Positions 1 to 8,314 of a stretch of DNA of 64,000 nucleotides are shown here, piece after piece. A program made the position numbers and the translations under genes. The notes beneath the pieces were generated by a model. It was not told the origin of the DNA. It saw nothing but the letters and a program-made list of their open reading frames with translations, and searched no databases. Each line of letters opens with the position of its first letter. The first letter of the stretch is position 1. This DNA comes from Clostridia bacterium (GTDB lineage Bacteria; Bacillota_A; Clostridia; TANB77; CAG-508): NCBI GenBank assembly GCA_017475185.1, contig JAFVGB010000002.1, forward strand, positions 186,001-250,000, given 5' to 3'.

Positions 1-62
1 ATCCAAGAGTTAATAAATTTTTAGCAGCTATGTATCCAACTAAATGTATTTTTGAAATTTGA
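1..62 (+). CDS. possible 3' end of an upstream gene (partial)
   Basis: The reading frame starting at base 3 is open from the window edge to a TGA at 60-62 and encodes about 19 residues with ordinary amino-acid use (PRVNKFLAAMYPTK and on). The other two plus frames stop within 24 bases. It could be the tail of a gene beginning outside the window; with so little sequence no product can be named. Confidence 0.35.
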   Translation, partial: PRVNKFLAAMYPTKCIFEI

Positions 63-98
63 TCTAATTTTAATAAATATAACAATTTACTAATAAAA

Positions 99-168
99 AA
101 CAGTTTTAACTATTTAAAGTTCTATAAAGTAATTGAATTTATAGAATGTTATATTAAGTTAAACTGTT
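99..168. repeat. nested inverted repeats upstream of the tail sheath gene
   Basis: An outer pair (AACAGTTTTAACT at 99-111 and AGTTAAACTGTT at 157-168) encloses a perfect inner 9-bp pair (TTCTATAAA at 120-128 and TTTATAGAA at 138-146). There is no T tract after it, so it is not a classical terminator. It may be a cruciform, an RNA structure in a transcript entering from upstream, or a protein-binding site. The left inner arm overlaps a GTTCTA box at 119-124. Confidence 0.6.
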
Positions 169-190
169 ATCTTGCTATATACTTTTATAA

Positions 191-207
191 GTTCTATTAT
201 ATAGTTT
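191..207 (+). promoter_or_regulatory. late-type promoter box for the tail sheath gene
   Basis: GTTCTATTATATAG followed by TATAAT-like sequence lies 47 bp before the sheath ATG. It matches the box GTTCTAWTNTAWAAT found before several other structural or late-type genes in this window. The promoter role is inferred from recurrence and position. Confidence 0.55.
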
Positions 208-237
208 ATAATAAATTTAATAGAGGATTAAAAAGCA

Positions 238-2271
238 ATGGCAAATTATCGTTTTCCGGGCGTATATCCAAACATTCGTGACCTCAGTGGTATTGTAACA
301 ATTAATGCTAGTACTTCTTGTGGTTATGTGGGAGAGGCTCCTTACGGTCCCGTATTTAAACCAACACTTTGCTCCACATTACAAGATTATACTGATCGTT
401 TTGGTCCATTAAGTTCACAGTACGGCTATGCTGGTTATTCATTGGCCGTTGCTTCTGAGACTATTAATGAACATTATTTTGTTCGTGTAGTAAATACAGG
501 TTCAGAATTTGATGAAGATCGTTCAAATAATGCAAAATGGGCAGCTGGTGCTATTATGCAGAATAGTTTTGAATATCAAGAAACATCTGAAAGTGGTGAA
601 ATAGTTTCTAATCGTCCTTATATTCCGGGTTATTTCTATGAAAAAATCGTAGGTGCTCAAAATTTACGTGATTCTGGTTCAGATTCTGGTTTATTTAAAG
701 ATGATGAAGTTACTCAAGGTATTTCTGATGCTTCCATGATTTTTGCAGCGACTGATCCGAACGCTCGTGATTTTTATGTTACTGTTGAAGATAGTACAAT
801 TAATGAAAATCTTTCATATAGTATTTTAGATATGACAGTTGTACCTAGTAATGAAGGTATTGAACATTATGCCTTAGTTACTTGCAAAGTTGATGCTGCA
901 ATGCTTGATGGTGTTGATGTTGGTGATAAAGTTGTAATTTCAAAAGTAACTGATTCTATTTTTAATGGTTTATATGAAATTGAAAGTATGGATGTTGATT
1001 CTGAGAATAAAAATGTAAAATTATTTACATTTACTGTTCCGTTCGGTGATAAAGATCCTTCTGAACATTTAGAGCCTGGTATTGCAAATGCAAGAGCTCG
1101 TATTTATCCAGCAAATAATGAAACAACATTCAGAGTAATTGTTGAAGAAAAAATTGGTCGTGTATTCAGAACATTAGAAGTATATGATTATTGTACATTA
1201 TATCCTGCTCAGGATAATTATGGTAATTCTACCTTCGTTGAAGATGTAATTAATGTTTCTTCTAACTTTATTCAAGTATTTGTTAATACAGATATTACAG
1301 AAAATAATTTTATTATACCGGAATATGCATATCGTGTTAACTTAGAAGGTGGTAATCCTGGTTCTTGGGGTAAAGGTCAATATAATGAAAAGATTGATGC
1401 TTTATGTGATGGTTGGGAATATTTCCGTGATCGTACTCAAGTAAATGTTTCACTTTTAATGAACTCTGGTTATGTAAGTAGATCAAATGTTTCATATCAA
1501 AATAAAATGATTGAAATTGCTGAACATCGTCGTGATTGCTTCTGCTTATTAGATGTTCCTATGACAGATACAGCTTATAGTGATGCTGTTGATTTCCGTC
1601 AAGATATGCAACAATCTACATCTTATCGCGCTGCTTTATGTACTCCATGGGTTAAAACATATGATGCAGCTCAAGGTCGTTCAAACTTCTTAATGTGTCC
1701 ATCAGCATATATTGCTAAAATTATGGGTACAGGTGAACCTTGGATGGCTCCTGCTGGTTTAAATCGTGGTGTATTAAGTTCTACGATTGTTTCTCCTACA
1801 GGATTAACTGATTATTATAATACAATTCAAGGTGGTGTTCTTTATACAGATAATCAAATGAACTGCTTAATTAGAGACGCAGCTGTTGGTTATGTAAGCT
1901 GGGGTCAAAGAACATTACAGAAAAAACCTTCTGCTCTTGATCGTATTAATGTTGCTCGTACAGTAATTTATATCGAAACAGTATTACGTGATGCTGCTAG
2001 ATGGCATTTGTTTGAAAATAATACAGCTTATGAACGTATGCAAATTACATTACAATTTACAAGTTTCTTAAATACAATTTTAAGTGCTGAGGGTATTCAA
2101 AGATTCCAAGTAATTTGTGATGAATCTAATAATACACCTGCTGTAATTTCAAATAATCAATTAGTAGTTGATATTTACTTATGGCCTTCATATACAGCAG
2201 AAGTTATTATTCTTAATACAAATGTTATGGGTGCTGATACTACAGTTAATATTAGTACATACACTAACTAA
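238..2271 (+). CDS. contractile tail sheath protein
   Basis: This 677-residue protein is recognisable as a myovirus tail sheath subunit, which polymerises around the tail tube and contracts during infection. The N-terminus (MANYRFPGVYPNIRDLSG, then a GYVGEAPYGP segment) is the typical sheath opening, and the C-terminal third (VSWGQRTLQKKPSALDRINV, then a FIE-like helix and a TAEVIILN strand) matches the conserved sheath core that binds neighbouring subunits. The middle (about residues 110-380) is variable and probably surface-exposed. AGAGG lies about 11 bp before the ATG. A GTTCTA box lies upstream and a hairpin terminator follows at once, so it appears to form a one-gene late transcript; no tube gene follows. 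Confidence 0.93.
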   Translation: MANYRFPGVYPNIRDLSGIVTINASTSCGYVGEAPYGPVFKPTLCSTLQDYTDRFGPLSSQYGYAGYSLAVASETINEHYFVRVVNTGSEFDEDRSNNAKWAAGAIMQNSFEYQETSESGEIVSNRPYIPGYFYEKIVGAQNLRDSGSDSGLFKDDEVTQGISDASMIFAATDPNARDFYVTVEDSTINENLSYSILDMTVVPSNEGIEHYALVTCKVDAAMLDGVDVGDKVVISKVTDSIFNGLYEIESMDVDSENKNVKLFTFTVPFGDKDPSEHLEPGIANARARIYPANNETTFRVIVEEKIGRVFRTLEVYDYCTLYPAQDNYGNSTFVEDVINVSSNFIQVFVNTDITENNFIIPEYAYRVNLEGGNPGSWGKGQYNEKIDALCDGWEYFRDRTQVNVSLLMNSGYVSRSNVSYQNKMIEIAEHRRDCFCLLDVPMTDTAYSDAVDFRQDMQQSTSYRAALCTPWVKTYDAAQGRSNFLMCPSAYIAKIMGTGEPWMAPAGLNRGVLSSTIVSPTGLTDYYNTIQGGVLYTDNQMNCLIRDAAVGYVSWGQRTLQKKPSALDRINVARTVIYIETVLRDAARWHLFENNTAYERMQITLQFTSFLNTILSAEGIQRFQVICDESNNTPAVISNNQLVVDIYLWPSYTAEVIILNTNVMGADTTVNISTYTN

Positions 2272-2296
2272 AACTAAGAATATTAAATATAAATTT

Positions 2297-2325
2297 AGGA
2301 GATCGAAAAACGGTCTCCTTTTTTA
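2297..2325 (+). terminator. Rho-independent terminator after the sheath gene
   Basis: AGGAGATCG and CGGTCTCCT form a 9-bp stem with one G-T pair around a 5-nt loop, followed by a run of six or more T. It lies 25 bp after the sheath stop. Confidence 0.85.
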
Positions 2326-2331
2326 TTATTA

Positions 2332-2365
2332 ATGGCTTTACATTTGTATTTTTGTACAGTATACT
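2332..2365 (+). promoter_or_regulatory. early-type sigma70-like promoter
   Basis: ATGGCTTTACA (the -35 box TTTACA at 2337-2342 with its conserved 5' extension), a 17-bp spacer and TATACT at 2360-2365. It lies between the sheath terminator and the YopX-like gene. The ATGGYTTTACW extension recurs at many other promoters in the window. Confidence 0.65.
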
Positions 2366-2402
2366 TAATTTAAGATAATGAAAAAAGAAAGGATAGTTTA
2401 AA

Positions 2403-2903
2403 ATGGTTTATGATTATCTACCACGTGTTTGGACAGAAAAAGGATATTATTATCCTTGTTTTAGTGAATTAGGATTAACTTATGAAAATCCTGATTTAGA
2501 ATTTAATGGTGAAAATATTGAAGATTTAAGATTTGCATATTCTTGGATTTTAGACGCTGACAAAGGTATTTATTTTAAGCATGTTGTAGAAAGATGCTCT
2601 GGAATTAAAGATAAACATGATAAATTAATTTATGAAGGTGATATAATTACTAAGTTGTATGTTACACCAACAGGTGAATTAACAGATGAACTCGATACAG
2701 ATTTTGTTTATGAAGTAAAATTTAAGTATGGTACATTTGGAGTTGAAACAAAAACAAAATTTATTCCATTACAAGAATTTTTAATTAAATCTGAAGGTGA
2801 ATATATTTCTAATGTTGGTAATAAGGTAATTTATGGAAGATCAATATTAGCTATTGTTGGTAATATTCATCAAAATGCTAGTATTTTAGAGAAAGTTAAA
2901 TAA
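2403..2903 (+). CDS. YopX-like phage protein
   Basis: This 166-residue protein has the YopX family layout: a central GIKDKHDKLIYEGDII block corresponding to the usual GLKDKNGKEIYEGDIV, a variable beta-rich middle and a closing VGNIHQN motif near the C-terminus. YopX proteins are common in phages and prophages, and their function is not established. AAAGGAT lies before the start. The stop overlaps the next start (TAATG), so the two genes are probably translationally coupled, and a sigma70-like promoter lies about 40 bp upstream. Confidence 0.75.
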   Translation: MVYDYLPRVWTEKGYYYPCFSELGLTYENPDLEFNGENIEDLRFAYSWILDADKGIYFKHVVERCSGIKDKHDKLIYEGDIITKLYVTPTGELTDELDTDFVYEVKFKYGTFGVETKTKFIPLQEFLIKSEGEYISNVGNKVIYGRSILAIVGNIHQNASILEKVK

Positions 2904-3136
2904 TGAGAGTATGTCAACAACAAGGATATACACATATTATAGTTTTAAATAGTCAATGGTTTCCTATTACTACATATTCATATTTAGAAAAAGGAGATGC
3001 TAACTTAATAGGTATAGTTTCAGTAAGGGATATGATTACTGGAATTGAAAAAAAGTATATTGGTGTTGCTAAAGGTGAGAATAGATTATATGATGAAGAT
3101 TTGATAATCGCTTGTGGAGCCACATATTCAGATTAA
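2903..3136 (+). CDS. small protein of unknown function
   Basis: This 77-residue protein is not recognised. It is rich in short beta-prone stretches (HIIVLNSQWFPITTY, LIGIVSVRDMITG) and has no membrane segment. Its start overlaps the stop of the YopX-like gene by one base. Its 3' end overlaps the 3' end of the convergent terminase gene by 9 bp, and no terminator lies between them. Confidence 0.6.
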   Translation: MRVCQQQGYTHIIVLNSQWFPITTYSYLEKGDANLIGIVSVRDMITGIEKKYIGVAKGENRLYDEDLIIACGATYSD

Positions 3137-5149
3137 ATCAAATAATTCTTCTTTGTTGGAGTCAATTAGTGATTCATATGTAAATGGAACATTGATTGAC
3201 TCTTTTGTTTTATATTCATATTGAGGAATATCAAAGTAATTAAATTGTGCATTATATATTGCACCAACTAGGGCATCACAACCATCTTTTAATTCTACAG
3301 TACGCGTAACTTTATTTTTATCAAATATCAATGCTTCTAATTCACGTTTTAATTTTGAACATGGACCTACTTTTACTTTACCAGATTCAATAAGTAATGC
3401 TGCATTTGTATATGGTTCTAATTTAGCATCTACAGATAATTGTTTTACTTCTTTGAAGCAACCAGATTTTTCAAGATTTTGAGTAATAAGTAAACTTTGC
3501 CATTGATCAAAACTTACAGTATTCATTAATACTTGTTTATCAGCTACTAAATTAATTAAAAATTGTTGAATTGCTTGAATATCTACTTTATTTTTAGCAG
3601 ATATAAATAAAAGTATATCTACTACATATATAGTATCTTTTTGACCAGTAATTTGGTTTGTTTCATATTCTTTATGACATATACAAAGGCCTGTATCACA
3701 TTGACCATCTTGTCCGGATCCAGATAAATCTACATGACAATATCTTTCGGCATTTGGAGCTCTTTTAAATTGCCAATGACCGCGTAATGTTTGTTCAAAT
3801 AAATCATATTGCTCAAGAGTAGCTAAAATATCTGTATTTTCATTAATATTAACTTCAAGGTTTATTTCTGGTAATAACAAAGAATCTTCTAATTTAGTTG
3901 TATCTCTAAATACTGAATTATTATCATTAGTTGTCATACCTGCAATATCTTGTATAGATTGATCTAATTGTAATTCAAATTTAGATTTATATACAGTAGG
4001 AACATGAATTAATTCACAACCTGTTGGTGGTTCATATATACCTTCATCTATAGCTTTTAATTCACCAGGATCAGTTATAATTTTACTAGGAATACTACCG
4101 TTACCAACCATTACTGGAAAAGTTGTGCCATCTCCAATAAAGTTAGGATCAGGTTTTACTTCCCAAAGCATAGGACTTAATTTTAATATGGAAGGATCAT
4201 CTTTTGGCAAATGTCTAACATATTCACCTAAGGCACTATTTGTAGTACGCGCAGATGAAACAACTGATTGAAATACAAAATCAGATCCTTGGAAACGTGA
4301 GGCAAATCTATTATCTAAGGTATTTAATAAAGCAATAGCATTTTCTAATCCTTGGTCATTAATTTCATCACAAAATGAATTTACTACATTCATTCCAGTA
4401 AAGTGTGTTGCTTGACTGCCACTAGTTAATATAATATTATCTGGAAAATATACTGTTCCGCTACTTTTTTCTAAAGTAAATGGAATTGGACATCTTTGAT
4501 CATTTAAATCAAAATTTTCAAAAGATCTTTGTGATAATACTCGTTGAAAACATGGCATAGTTTCCATTAATTTTACAAAAGGAAGTAAATTTACTTCATA
4601 TACTTGTTTTAATGTAGTAGCAATAACTACATTAGCTATTGTAGCATCTTCATCTATATTAAAAGTTGCGCGTGGATATCTTAAGCAAAGAACTCTATAT
4701 AATACATATATAAAAGCTTTACGAGCCACTGTTGATTTACCTGTACCAATAGCTCCAGAAAATATTGCTTTTCGAATAGGAGAGCCTGTTTTAAAAATTT
4801 CTTCTAACTTTTCTTTCCACCATGGGTATAAAGTTGCATTCGAATAACCCATAAAAAACTTATTTGTCATAAATTCTTCTATGGATGGACAATTTCTTTT
4901 ATATAATACTTGATCAGTTTGTTCAGTAAACTGATTGCTTTGATTAGTAAGAGTTAAATACAAGCTAACTCTTTGATAAATTTCTGGTTTAGTTTTTAAT
5001 ACATCTGGTAAATAGTTTTGTTTATAGAAATTAAATATTTCTGTAAATTGGGGTGAAACGATTATTTTTTGAAAATCTTCGGAATCTTCAAATGATAATA
5101 TCGGTAAATCTTCTATTAATGTTTCTATATTGTTAGGTATAATTTCCAT
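3128..5149 (-). CDS. terminase large subunit (packaging ATPase and nuclease)
   Basis: This 673-residue protein is the DNA-packaging motor that cuts concatemeric DNA and pumps it into the prohead. The ATPase half has a Walker A GAIGTGKST at about residues 131-139 and a Walker B ending in CDE within NSFCDEIND at about 257-264. The nuclease half starts near residue 470 with HVDLSGSGQDGQ, the RNase H-fold aspartate strand, and has further acidic residues toward the C-terminus. The length fits large myovirus terminases. It lies downstream of a chain of minus-strand unknowns that may include the small subunit. A GTTCTA box lies 35 bp before the start. A homing endonuclease gene has inserted divergently just upstream. 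Confidence 0.92.
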   Translation of the reverse strand: MEIIPNNIETLIEDLPILSFEDSEDFQKIIVSPQFTEIFNFYKQNYLPDVLKTKPEIYQRVSLYLTLTNQSNQFTEQTDQVLYKRNCPSIEEFMTNKFFMGYSNATLYPWWKEKLEEIFKTGSPIRKAIFSGAIGTGKSTVARKAFIYVLYRVLCLRYPRATFNIDEDATIANVVIATTLKQVYEVNLLPFVKLMETMPCFQRVLSQRSFENFDLNDQRCPIPFTLEKSSGTVYFPDNIILTSGSQATHFTGMNVVNSFCDEINDQGLENAIALLNTLDNRFASRFQGSDFVFQSVVSSARTTNSALGEYVRHLPKDDPSILKLSPMLWEVKPDPNFIGDGTTFPVMVGNGSIPSKIITDPGELKAIDEGIYEPPTGCELIHVPTVYKSKFELQLDQSIQDIAGMTTNDNNSVFRDTTKLEDSLLLPEINLEVNINENTDILATLEQYDLFEQTLRGHWQFKRAPNAERYCHVDLSGSGQDGQCDTGLCICHKEYETNQITGQKDTIYVVDILLFISAKNKVDIQAIQQFLINLVADKQVLMNTVSFDQWQSLLITQNLEKSGCFKEVKQLSVDAKLEPYTNAALLIESGKVKVGPCSKLKRELEALIFDKNKVTRTVELKDGCDALVGAIYNAQFNYFDIPQYEYKTKESINVPFTYESLIDSNKEELFDLI

Positions 5150-5167
5150 AGTTATTTTCCATTTACT

Positions 5168-5184
5168 TTATATTAAATTAGAAC
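5168..5184 (-). promoter_or_regulatory. late-type promoter box for terminase
   Basis: On the minus strand GTTCTAATTTAATATAAAG starts at 5184, 35 bp before the terminase ATG. It matches the GTTCTAWTNTAWAAT box seen before the sheath and fibre genes. Confidence 0.5.
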
Positions 5185-5215
5185 TATTAAAATTAATAAT
5201 GCAATAAAAAATAAA

Positions 5216-5230
5216 GTTCTATTATATATG
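5216..5230 (+). promoter_or_regulatory. late-type box abutting the homing endonuclease start
   Basis: GTTCTATTATATA at 5216-5228 repeats the sheath-gene box base for base over 13 bases, but it runs directly into the ATG at 5228. If the start site lay downstream of the box, as at the other copies, the ATG would be at or before the first transcribed base. It is either a leaderless arrangement or not the promoter for this gene. Confidence 0.35.
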
Positions 5231-6061
5231 AAAATACAATTGATATGTGAAAAATGTGGAAAATTATTTGAAAAATTTCCTTCTGAAATTAAAGGAAATA
5301 AACATTACTACTGTTGCCGTAAATGTGCCAATGATAGTAAAAAGAATAAACCTTCTTGGAATAAAGGTTTAACAAAAAATACAGATAAACGCGTAGCAAA
5401 ATATGCAAAAACAAAAGAGGGAATTAAATTTTCTGATGATCATAAAAAAGCATTGTCTAAAGTTAAAAAAGGAAAAGTTTCTCCAAGAAAAGGAAAAAAA
5501 TTAAATAATGAAACAAAATTAAAAATATCTATAAGTAAAAAAGGAACTATTCCATGGATAAAAGGAAAGCACCATACAAAAGAAACTATTGAAAAATTAA
5601 AAAAAATTAAAACTGGTAAAAAATATTCTTTAGAACAGCGTGCTGAAATGACTAAAAAACGATTAGAAACGCGTAAAAAGAATGGTACAATGACATATTC
5701 TAAACCAGAGCATCAAATAAATCAATTATTGAAAGAAAAATTTAAAGATGTTATCTGTCAATATAAATCTGAAAAATATCCGTTTAATTGTGATTTTTAT
5801 ATTCCATCTCGTGATTTGTATATTGAATTTCAAGGTCATTGGACTCATGGAAAACATATTTTTGGTCAGTTTAATACAGATTTTGAAATTTTAAATAATT
5901 GGAAAATTCGTTCTTCAAACAGTAAAGCTTATTTACATGGAATAGATGTTTGGACAAAACGGGATCCTTTAAAAAGAAAGATAGCAAAAGAAAATAATTT
6001 AAATTGGTTAGAATTTTTTACAATAGAAGAATTTTTAATCTGGTTTAGTACTATTGTTTAA
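5228..6061 (+). CDS. homing endonuclease, zinc finger plus NUMOD3 repeats plus Vsr-like nuclease
   Basis: This 277-residue protein begins with a Cys4 zinc finger (CEKCG near residue 8 and CCRKC near 30). Several lysine-rich NUMOD3-type DNA-binding repeats follow (FSDDHKKALSKVKKGK, NNETKLKISISKKG, HTKETIEKLKKIKTGKK). It ends in a Vsr/EDxHD-like nuclease fold (FNCDFYIPSRDLYIEFQGHW, then RDPLKRKIAKENNLNWLEF). Such free-standing enzymes nick or cut DNA lacking the insertion and spread their own gene. It sits next to terminase, a common target for phage homing genes, on the opposite strand to its neighbours. No Shine-Dalgarno sequence precedes the ATG, but the zinc finger supports this start. Its 3' end overlaps the next minus-strand gene by 27 bp. 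Confidence 0.82.
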   Translation: MKIQLICEKCGKLFEKFPSEIKGNKHYYCCRKCANDSKKNKPSWNKGLTKNTDKRVAKYAKTKEGIKFSDDHKKALSKVKKGKVSPRKGKKLNNETKLKISISKKGTIPWIKGKHHTKETIEKLKKIKTGKKYSLEQRAEMTKKRLETRKKNGTMTYSKPEHQINQLLKEKFKDVICQYKSEKYPFNCDFYIPSRDLYIEFQGHWTHGKHIFGQFNTDFEILNNWKIRSSNSKAYLHGIDVWTKRDPLKRKIAKENNLNWLEFFTIEEFLIWFSTIV

Positions 6062-6727
6062 ATCTATATCAATTACTTTTCTTTTAGGTAATGGTACATT
6101 TGACCATGCTTTTATTGATGTGTTCATAGCAGCTACTTCTTTTAATTGTCCAACCTGCTGAGGATTTGCGTTTAAAGTATTATTTGTAACATTAGAATTT
6201 TCTCCTGTTGCTAAATTAAGATTAACTACTGTTCCAGTTTGATTACCAATTGGAGCACTTTGTTGACCCATAATTTGAGCATTAGCTTGTTGTAAATCTA
6301 CAGCCATAGTTTCTTGTAAATCTACATAAATTCTTGAAGTAAGCTCCAAATCTAAGTTGTCAATATTTGAAAGAAGTCTATTAAGTAATTTTCGTTTTAA
6401 TTCTTCTGCAACAAGATTATTTTTAAGTCTAGCTCCAACAAAAGATTCACAAAAAGCAGTAAGAACAGTACGTCTTTGTTCTTGTGTTTCTTCACTTCTA
6501 ATAGCTTCCAATGTTTTAGCTACATTATTAATTTCAACTAAGCCTTGTAATAATCCTTTATTTTCTTCTGATATATCACTTTCTGCTACAATTTTGTTTT
6601 GTTCAGCAATTGTAGGTAAAGGTTTAACTTTTTCAATAGGCACTAATTGTGAAGTATTATCAAATGTTTCTACTTCAGTTATTTCATCTGTATCATCATT
6701 CCAATATTTAGGAAAATCATTTGGCAT
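6035..6727 (-). CDS. terminase-side protein of unknown function
   Basis: This 230-residue protein is acidic at the N-terminus, has an alpha-helical middle (about residues 50-150) and a low-complexity Asn/Gln/Thr-rich tail (around residues 150-200). It is the gene directly upstream of terminase in transcription order, now separated from it by the homing endonuclease insertion. Position makes a small terminase subunit or packaging accessory factor conceivable, but no helix-turn-helix is evident. A GTTCTA box lies about 35 bp before the start. Confidence 0.7.
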   Translation of the reverse strand: MPNDFPKYWNDDTDEITEVETFDNTSQLVPIEKVKPLPTIAEQNKIVAESDISEENKGLLQGLVEINNVAKTLEAIRSEETQEQRRTVLTAFCESFVGARLKNNLVAEELKRKLLNRLLSNIDNLDLELTSRIYVDLQETMAVDLQQANAQIMGQQSAPIGNQTGTVVNLNLATGENSNVTNNTLNANPQQVGQLKEVAAMNTSIKAWSNVPLPKRKVIDIDLNNSTKPD

Positions 6728-6749
6728 TATATAATCCTTTAAATATTAT

Positions 6750-6766
6750 TCTTATTGTATTAGAAC
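6750..6766 (-). promoter_or_regulatory. late-type promoter box
   Basis: On the minus strand GTTCTAATACAATAAG starts at 6766, 39 bp before the ATG at 6727. It matches the late-type consensus used before terminase and sheath. Confidence 0.45.
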
Positions 6767-6786
6767 TAATTAAAAACTATTTGATT

Positions 6787-7272
6787 CTAGTAGTTTTTAG
6801 CTTTCCATTTCTTCCCTTTTACTGACATAGCTATACGTTTTCGTGTATTTTGACGATTAATATGCATATAATTACGAATATCATGGCCTTGTTTATTCAT
6901 ATAAATACACCATTCATCAAAAATTTGTAATAATTCAGCTTCTTGTTCCCTATCTATATCCATAAATTGACGAATGTCTTGAGGTTTAGCTGGTAATGAA
7001 CTATTAACTTTTTTATGAATATCACAAAAAGCATATTCAGCGGCACGTAAACATTTTATAAATTCTTTTAATGGAGGTATTTTAATAGTCATGCCATAAA
7101 AAAGACGAATTATTTTAAGAATTATTCCTGGATCATTTATTACAGATAATAATTCCATAAATCCAGGATAACCTCTACTTTCTAGCATGGTTAAAGCAAT
7201 AAATACCATCTCTTGTGATGATAATTCTTCATGCTCTAATGTAAATTCACCCCTTTTTTTCTTTTCAGTCAT
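6787..7272 (-). CDS. protein of unknown function
   Basis: I chose the ATG at 7272, giving 161 residues (MTEKKKRGEFTLEHEE), because it has GGAAATG-like sequence upstream and overlaps the preceding gene by only 8 bp. A longer in-frame start at 7368 would bury over 100 bp in the upstream gene. The product is helical, with a very basic C-terminus (RIAMSVKGKKWKAKNY) suggesting nucleic-acid or acidic-surface contact. No family is recognised. Confidence 0.65.
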   Translation of the reverse strand: MTEKKKRGEFTLEHEELSSQEMVFIALTMLESRGYPGFMELLSVINDPGIILKIIRLFYGMTIKIPPLKEFIKCLRAAEYAFCDIHKKVNSSLPAKPQDIRQFMDIDREQEAELLQIFDEWCIYMNKQGHDIRNYMHINRQNTRKRIAMSVKGKKWKAKNY

Positions 7273-7510
7273 AATTACTGCATTTCCATTTCTTTTTGTA
7301 TTTTTCAAGAATAGGATGTAATTGATATTGCCATAAATTAATTTTATAATTATCAGTGACTGGTTCAATTCGTTTATTTGGTATATTCATAAAGCCACGA
7401 ATTAAAGAAATTAACCATCTAATTTCATCTTTATTTGAATCACATGTATCAAATGTTTCTTCAATTAAATTAGTTAAATCTTGTTCTGCTTCATATTCTG
7501 AATATATCAT
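7265..7510 (-). CDS. small protein of unknown function
   Basis: This 81-residue protein is acidic at the N-terminus and basic at the C-terminus, and mainly helical. Its start overlaps the stop of a preceding 34-codon gene (ATGA) and its stop overlaps the next start, so it belongs to a translationally coupled chain running toward terminase. No domain is recognised. Confidence 0.65.
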   Translation of the reverse strand: MIYSEYEAEQDLTNLIEETFDTCDSNKDEIRWLISLIRGFMNIPNKRIEPVTDNYKINLWQYQLHPILEKYKKKWKCSNYD

Positions 7511-7611
7511 TTTTTATGTTTTCTTTTACATCTATTTACTATTTTATCTGCTATTAAATCGGCAATAGTATTTAGAAAAAGAGTATAAATTATTTTAATT
7601 ATTTCAATCAT
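7507..7611 (-). CDS. 34-residue hydrophobic microprotein
   Basis: A 34-codon reading frame (MIEIIKIIYTLFLNTIADLI, then ADKIVNRCKRKHKK) fills the gap between its neighbours. Its stop overlaps the next ATG as ATGA, and its ATG lies 3 bp after the previous stop. A hydrophobic or amphipathic helix followed by a basic tail suggests a membrane-associated peptide. Support is the coupled placement and the absence of any other use for this gap. Confidence 0.5.
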   Translation of the reverse strand: MIEIIKIIYTLFLNTIADLIADKIVNRCKRKHKK

Positions 7612-7614
7612 AAC

Positions 7615-7896
7615 TTAACCAAATATTTTTGTATCTGGACCTTCTTCTACTATTTTTCGAATTAATTTTATATCAGATTTATTAAGTAAATCAATTAAAC
7701 CAAATTTACTATTTTCTAAATATAATCTATCATCTTGATTTAAAGATAATTCACCAAAAATTGTATGTGATTTACCATCTATAAGTACTTCTTGTAAACA
7801 CCAAGTAAGATAATCATATAATATCATAGCTACTTTTGCTTCTGATATATTTAAATCTTCTGATATTGTTTTTACTTTAGAAATAGTTTGTGTCAT
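7615..7896 (-). CDS. small protein, faintly HU-like
   Basis: This 93-residue protein starts with two predicted helices (ISKVKTISEDLNISEAKV, then AMILYDYLTWCLQEVL) and continues with GKSHTIFGELSL. That order recalls the N-terminal helices and first strand of HU/IHF proteins, but the DNA-binding arm is not evident and the resemblance may be chance. Its start overlaps the previous stop by one base (TAATG). Confidence 0.6.
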   Translation of the reverse strand: MTQTISKVKTISEDLNISEAKVAMILYDYLTWCLQEVLIDGKSHTIFGELSLNQDDRLYLENSKFGLIDLLNKSDIKLIRKIVEEGPDTKIFG

Positions 7897-8303
7897 TATT
7901 TATCCAATTCATCTTTTGTTAATAATTCACCTTCATCTCTTAATTTTTTGAGATCAACATTATTAGATTGTGTATATCTATCTAATTGTTTTTGTTCTTC
8001 ATAAGCTTTTTTAAGATTTTCTAAGGCTTCATTCCATTTATCTCTAACCTCTTGTTTATGTGCATATTCACAAGCAAGACATGAAAATAAAACTTGAAAT
8101 TCTTGATTATTTCCAAATCTAATTTTTTCACCTTCTAGAGATACATCAGAATATTTAATTGGAGCAACTTTATATTTATTATCAATTGGATCCCAACGAA
8201 TACCATTTAATAGATTCATCCAAATATTATTTTGAGATTCAGCCCATTGTTGAGCAGTCATTTCAGTATCTGAAATATCTATATGTTTTTGTGTAACAGC
8301 CAT
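7896..8303 (-). CDS. protein of unknown function
   Basis: I place the start at the ATG at 8303 (MAVTQKHIDISDTEM, 135 residues), which has GTGAGGA about 9 bp upstream. A GTG at 8318 would lie inside that ribosome binding site. The C-terminal third is a charged, probably coiled-coil helix (RDKWNEALENLKKAYEEQKQ). The gene is part of the minus-strand chain leading to terminase. Confidence 0.65.
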   Translation of the reverse strand: MAVTQKHIDISDTEMTAQQWAESQNNIWMNLLNGIRWDPIDNKYKVAPIKYSDVSLEGEKIRFGNNQEFQVLFSCLACEYAHKQEVRDKWNEALENLKKAYEEQKQLDRYTQSNNVDLKKLRDEGELLTKDELDK

Positions 8304-8314
8304 TTTTTTTTTCC

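Noticed and set aside
6357..6734. Plus-strand open frame of 125 codons opposite the gene at 6035-6727
   Set aside because: It is antisense to a gene in a coupled minus-strand chain with its own promoter box, and its Ser/Leu-rich content is typical of antisense translation.
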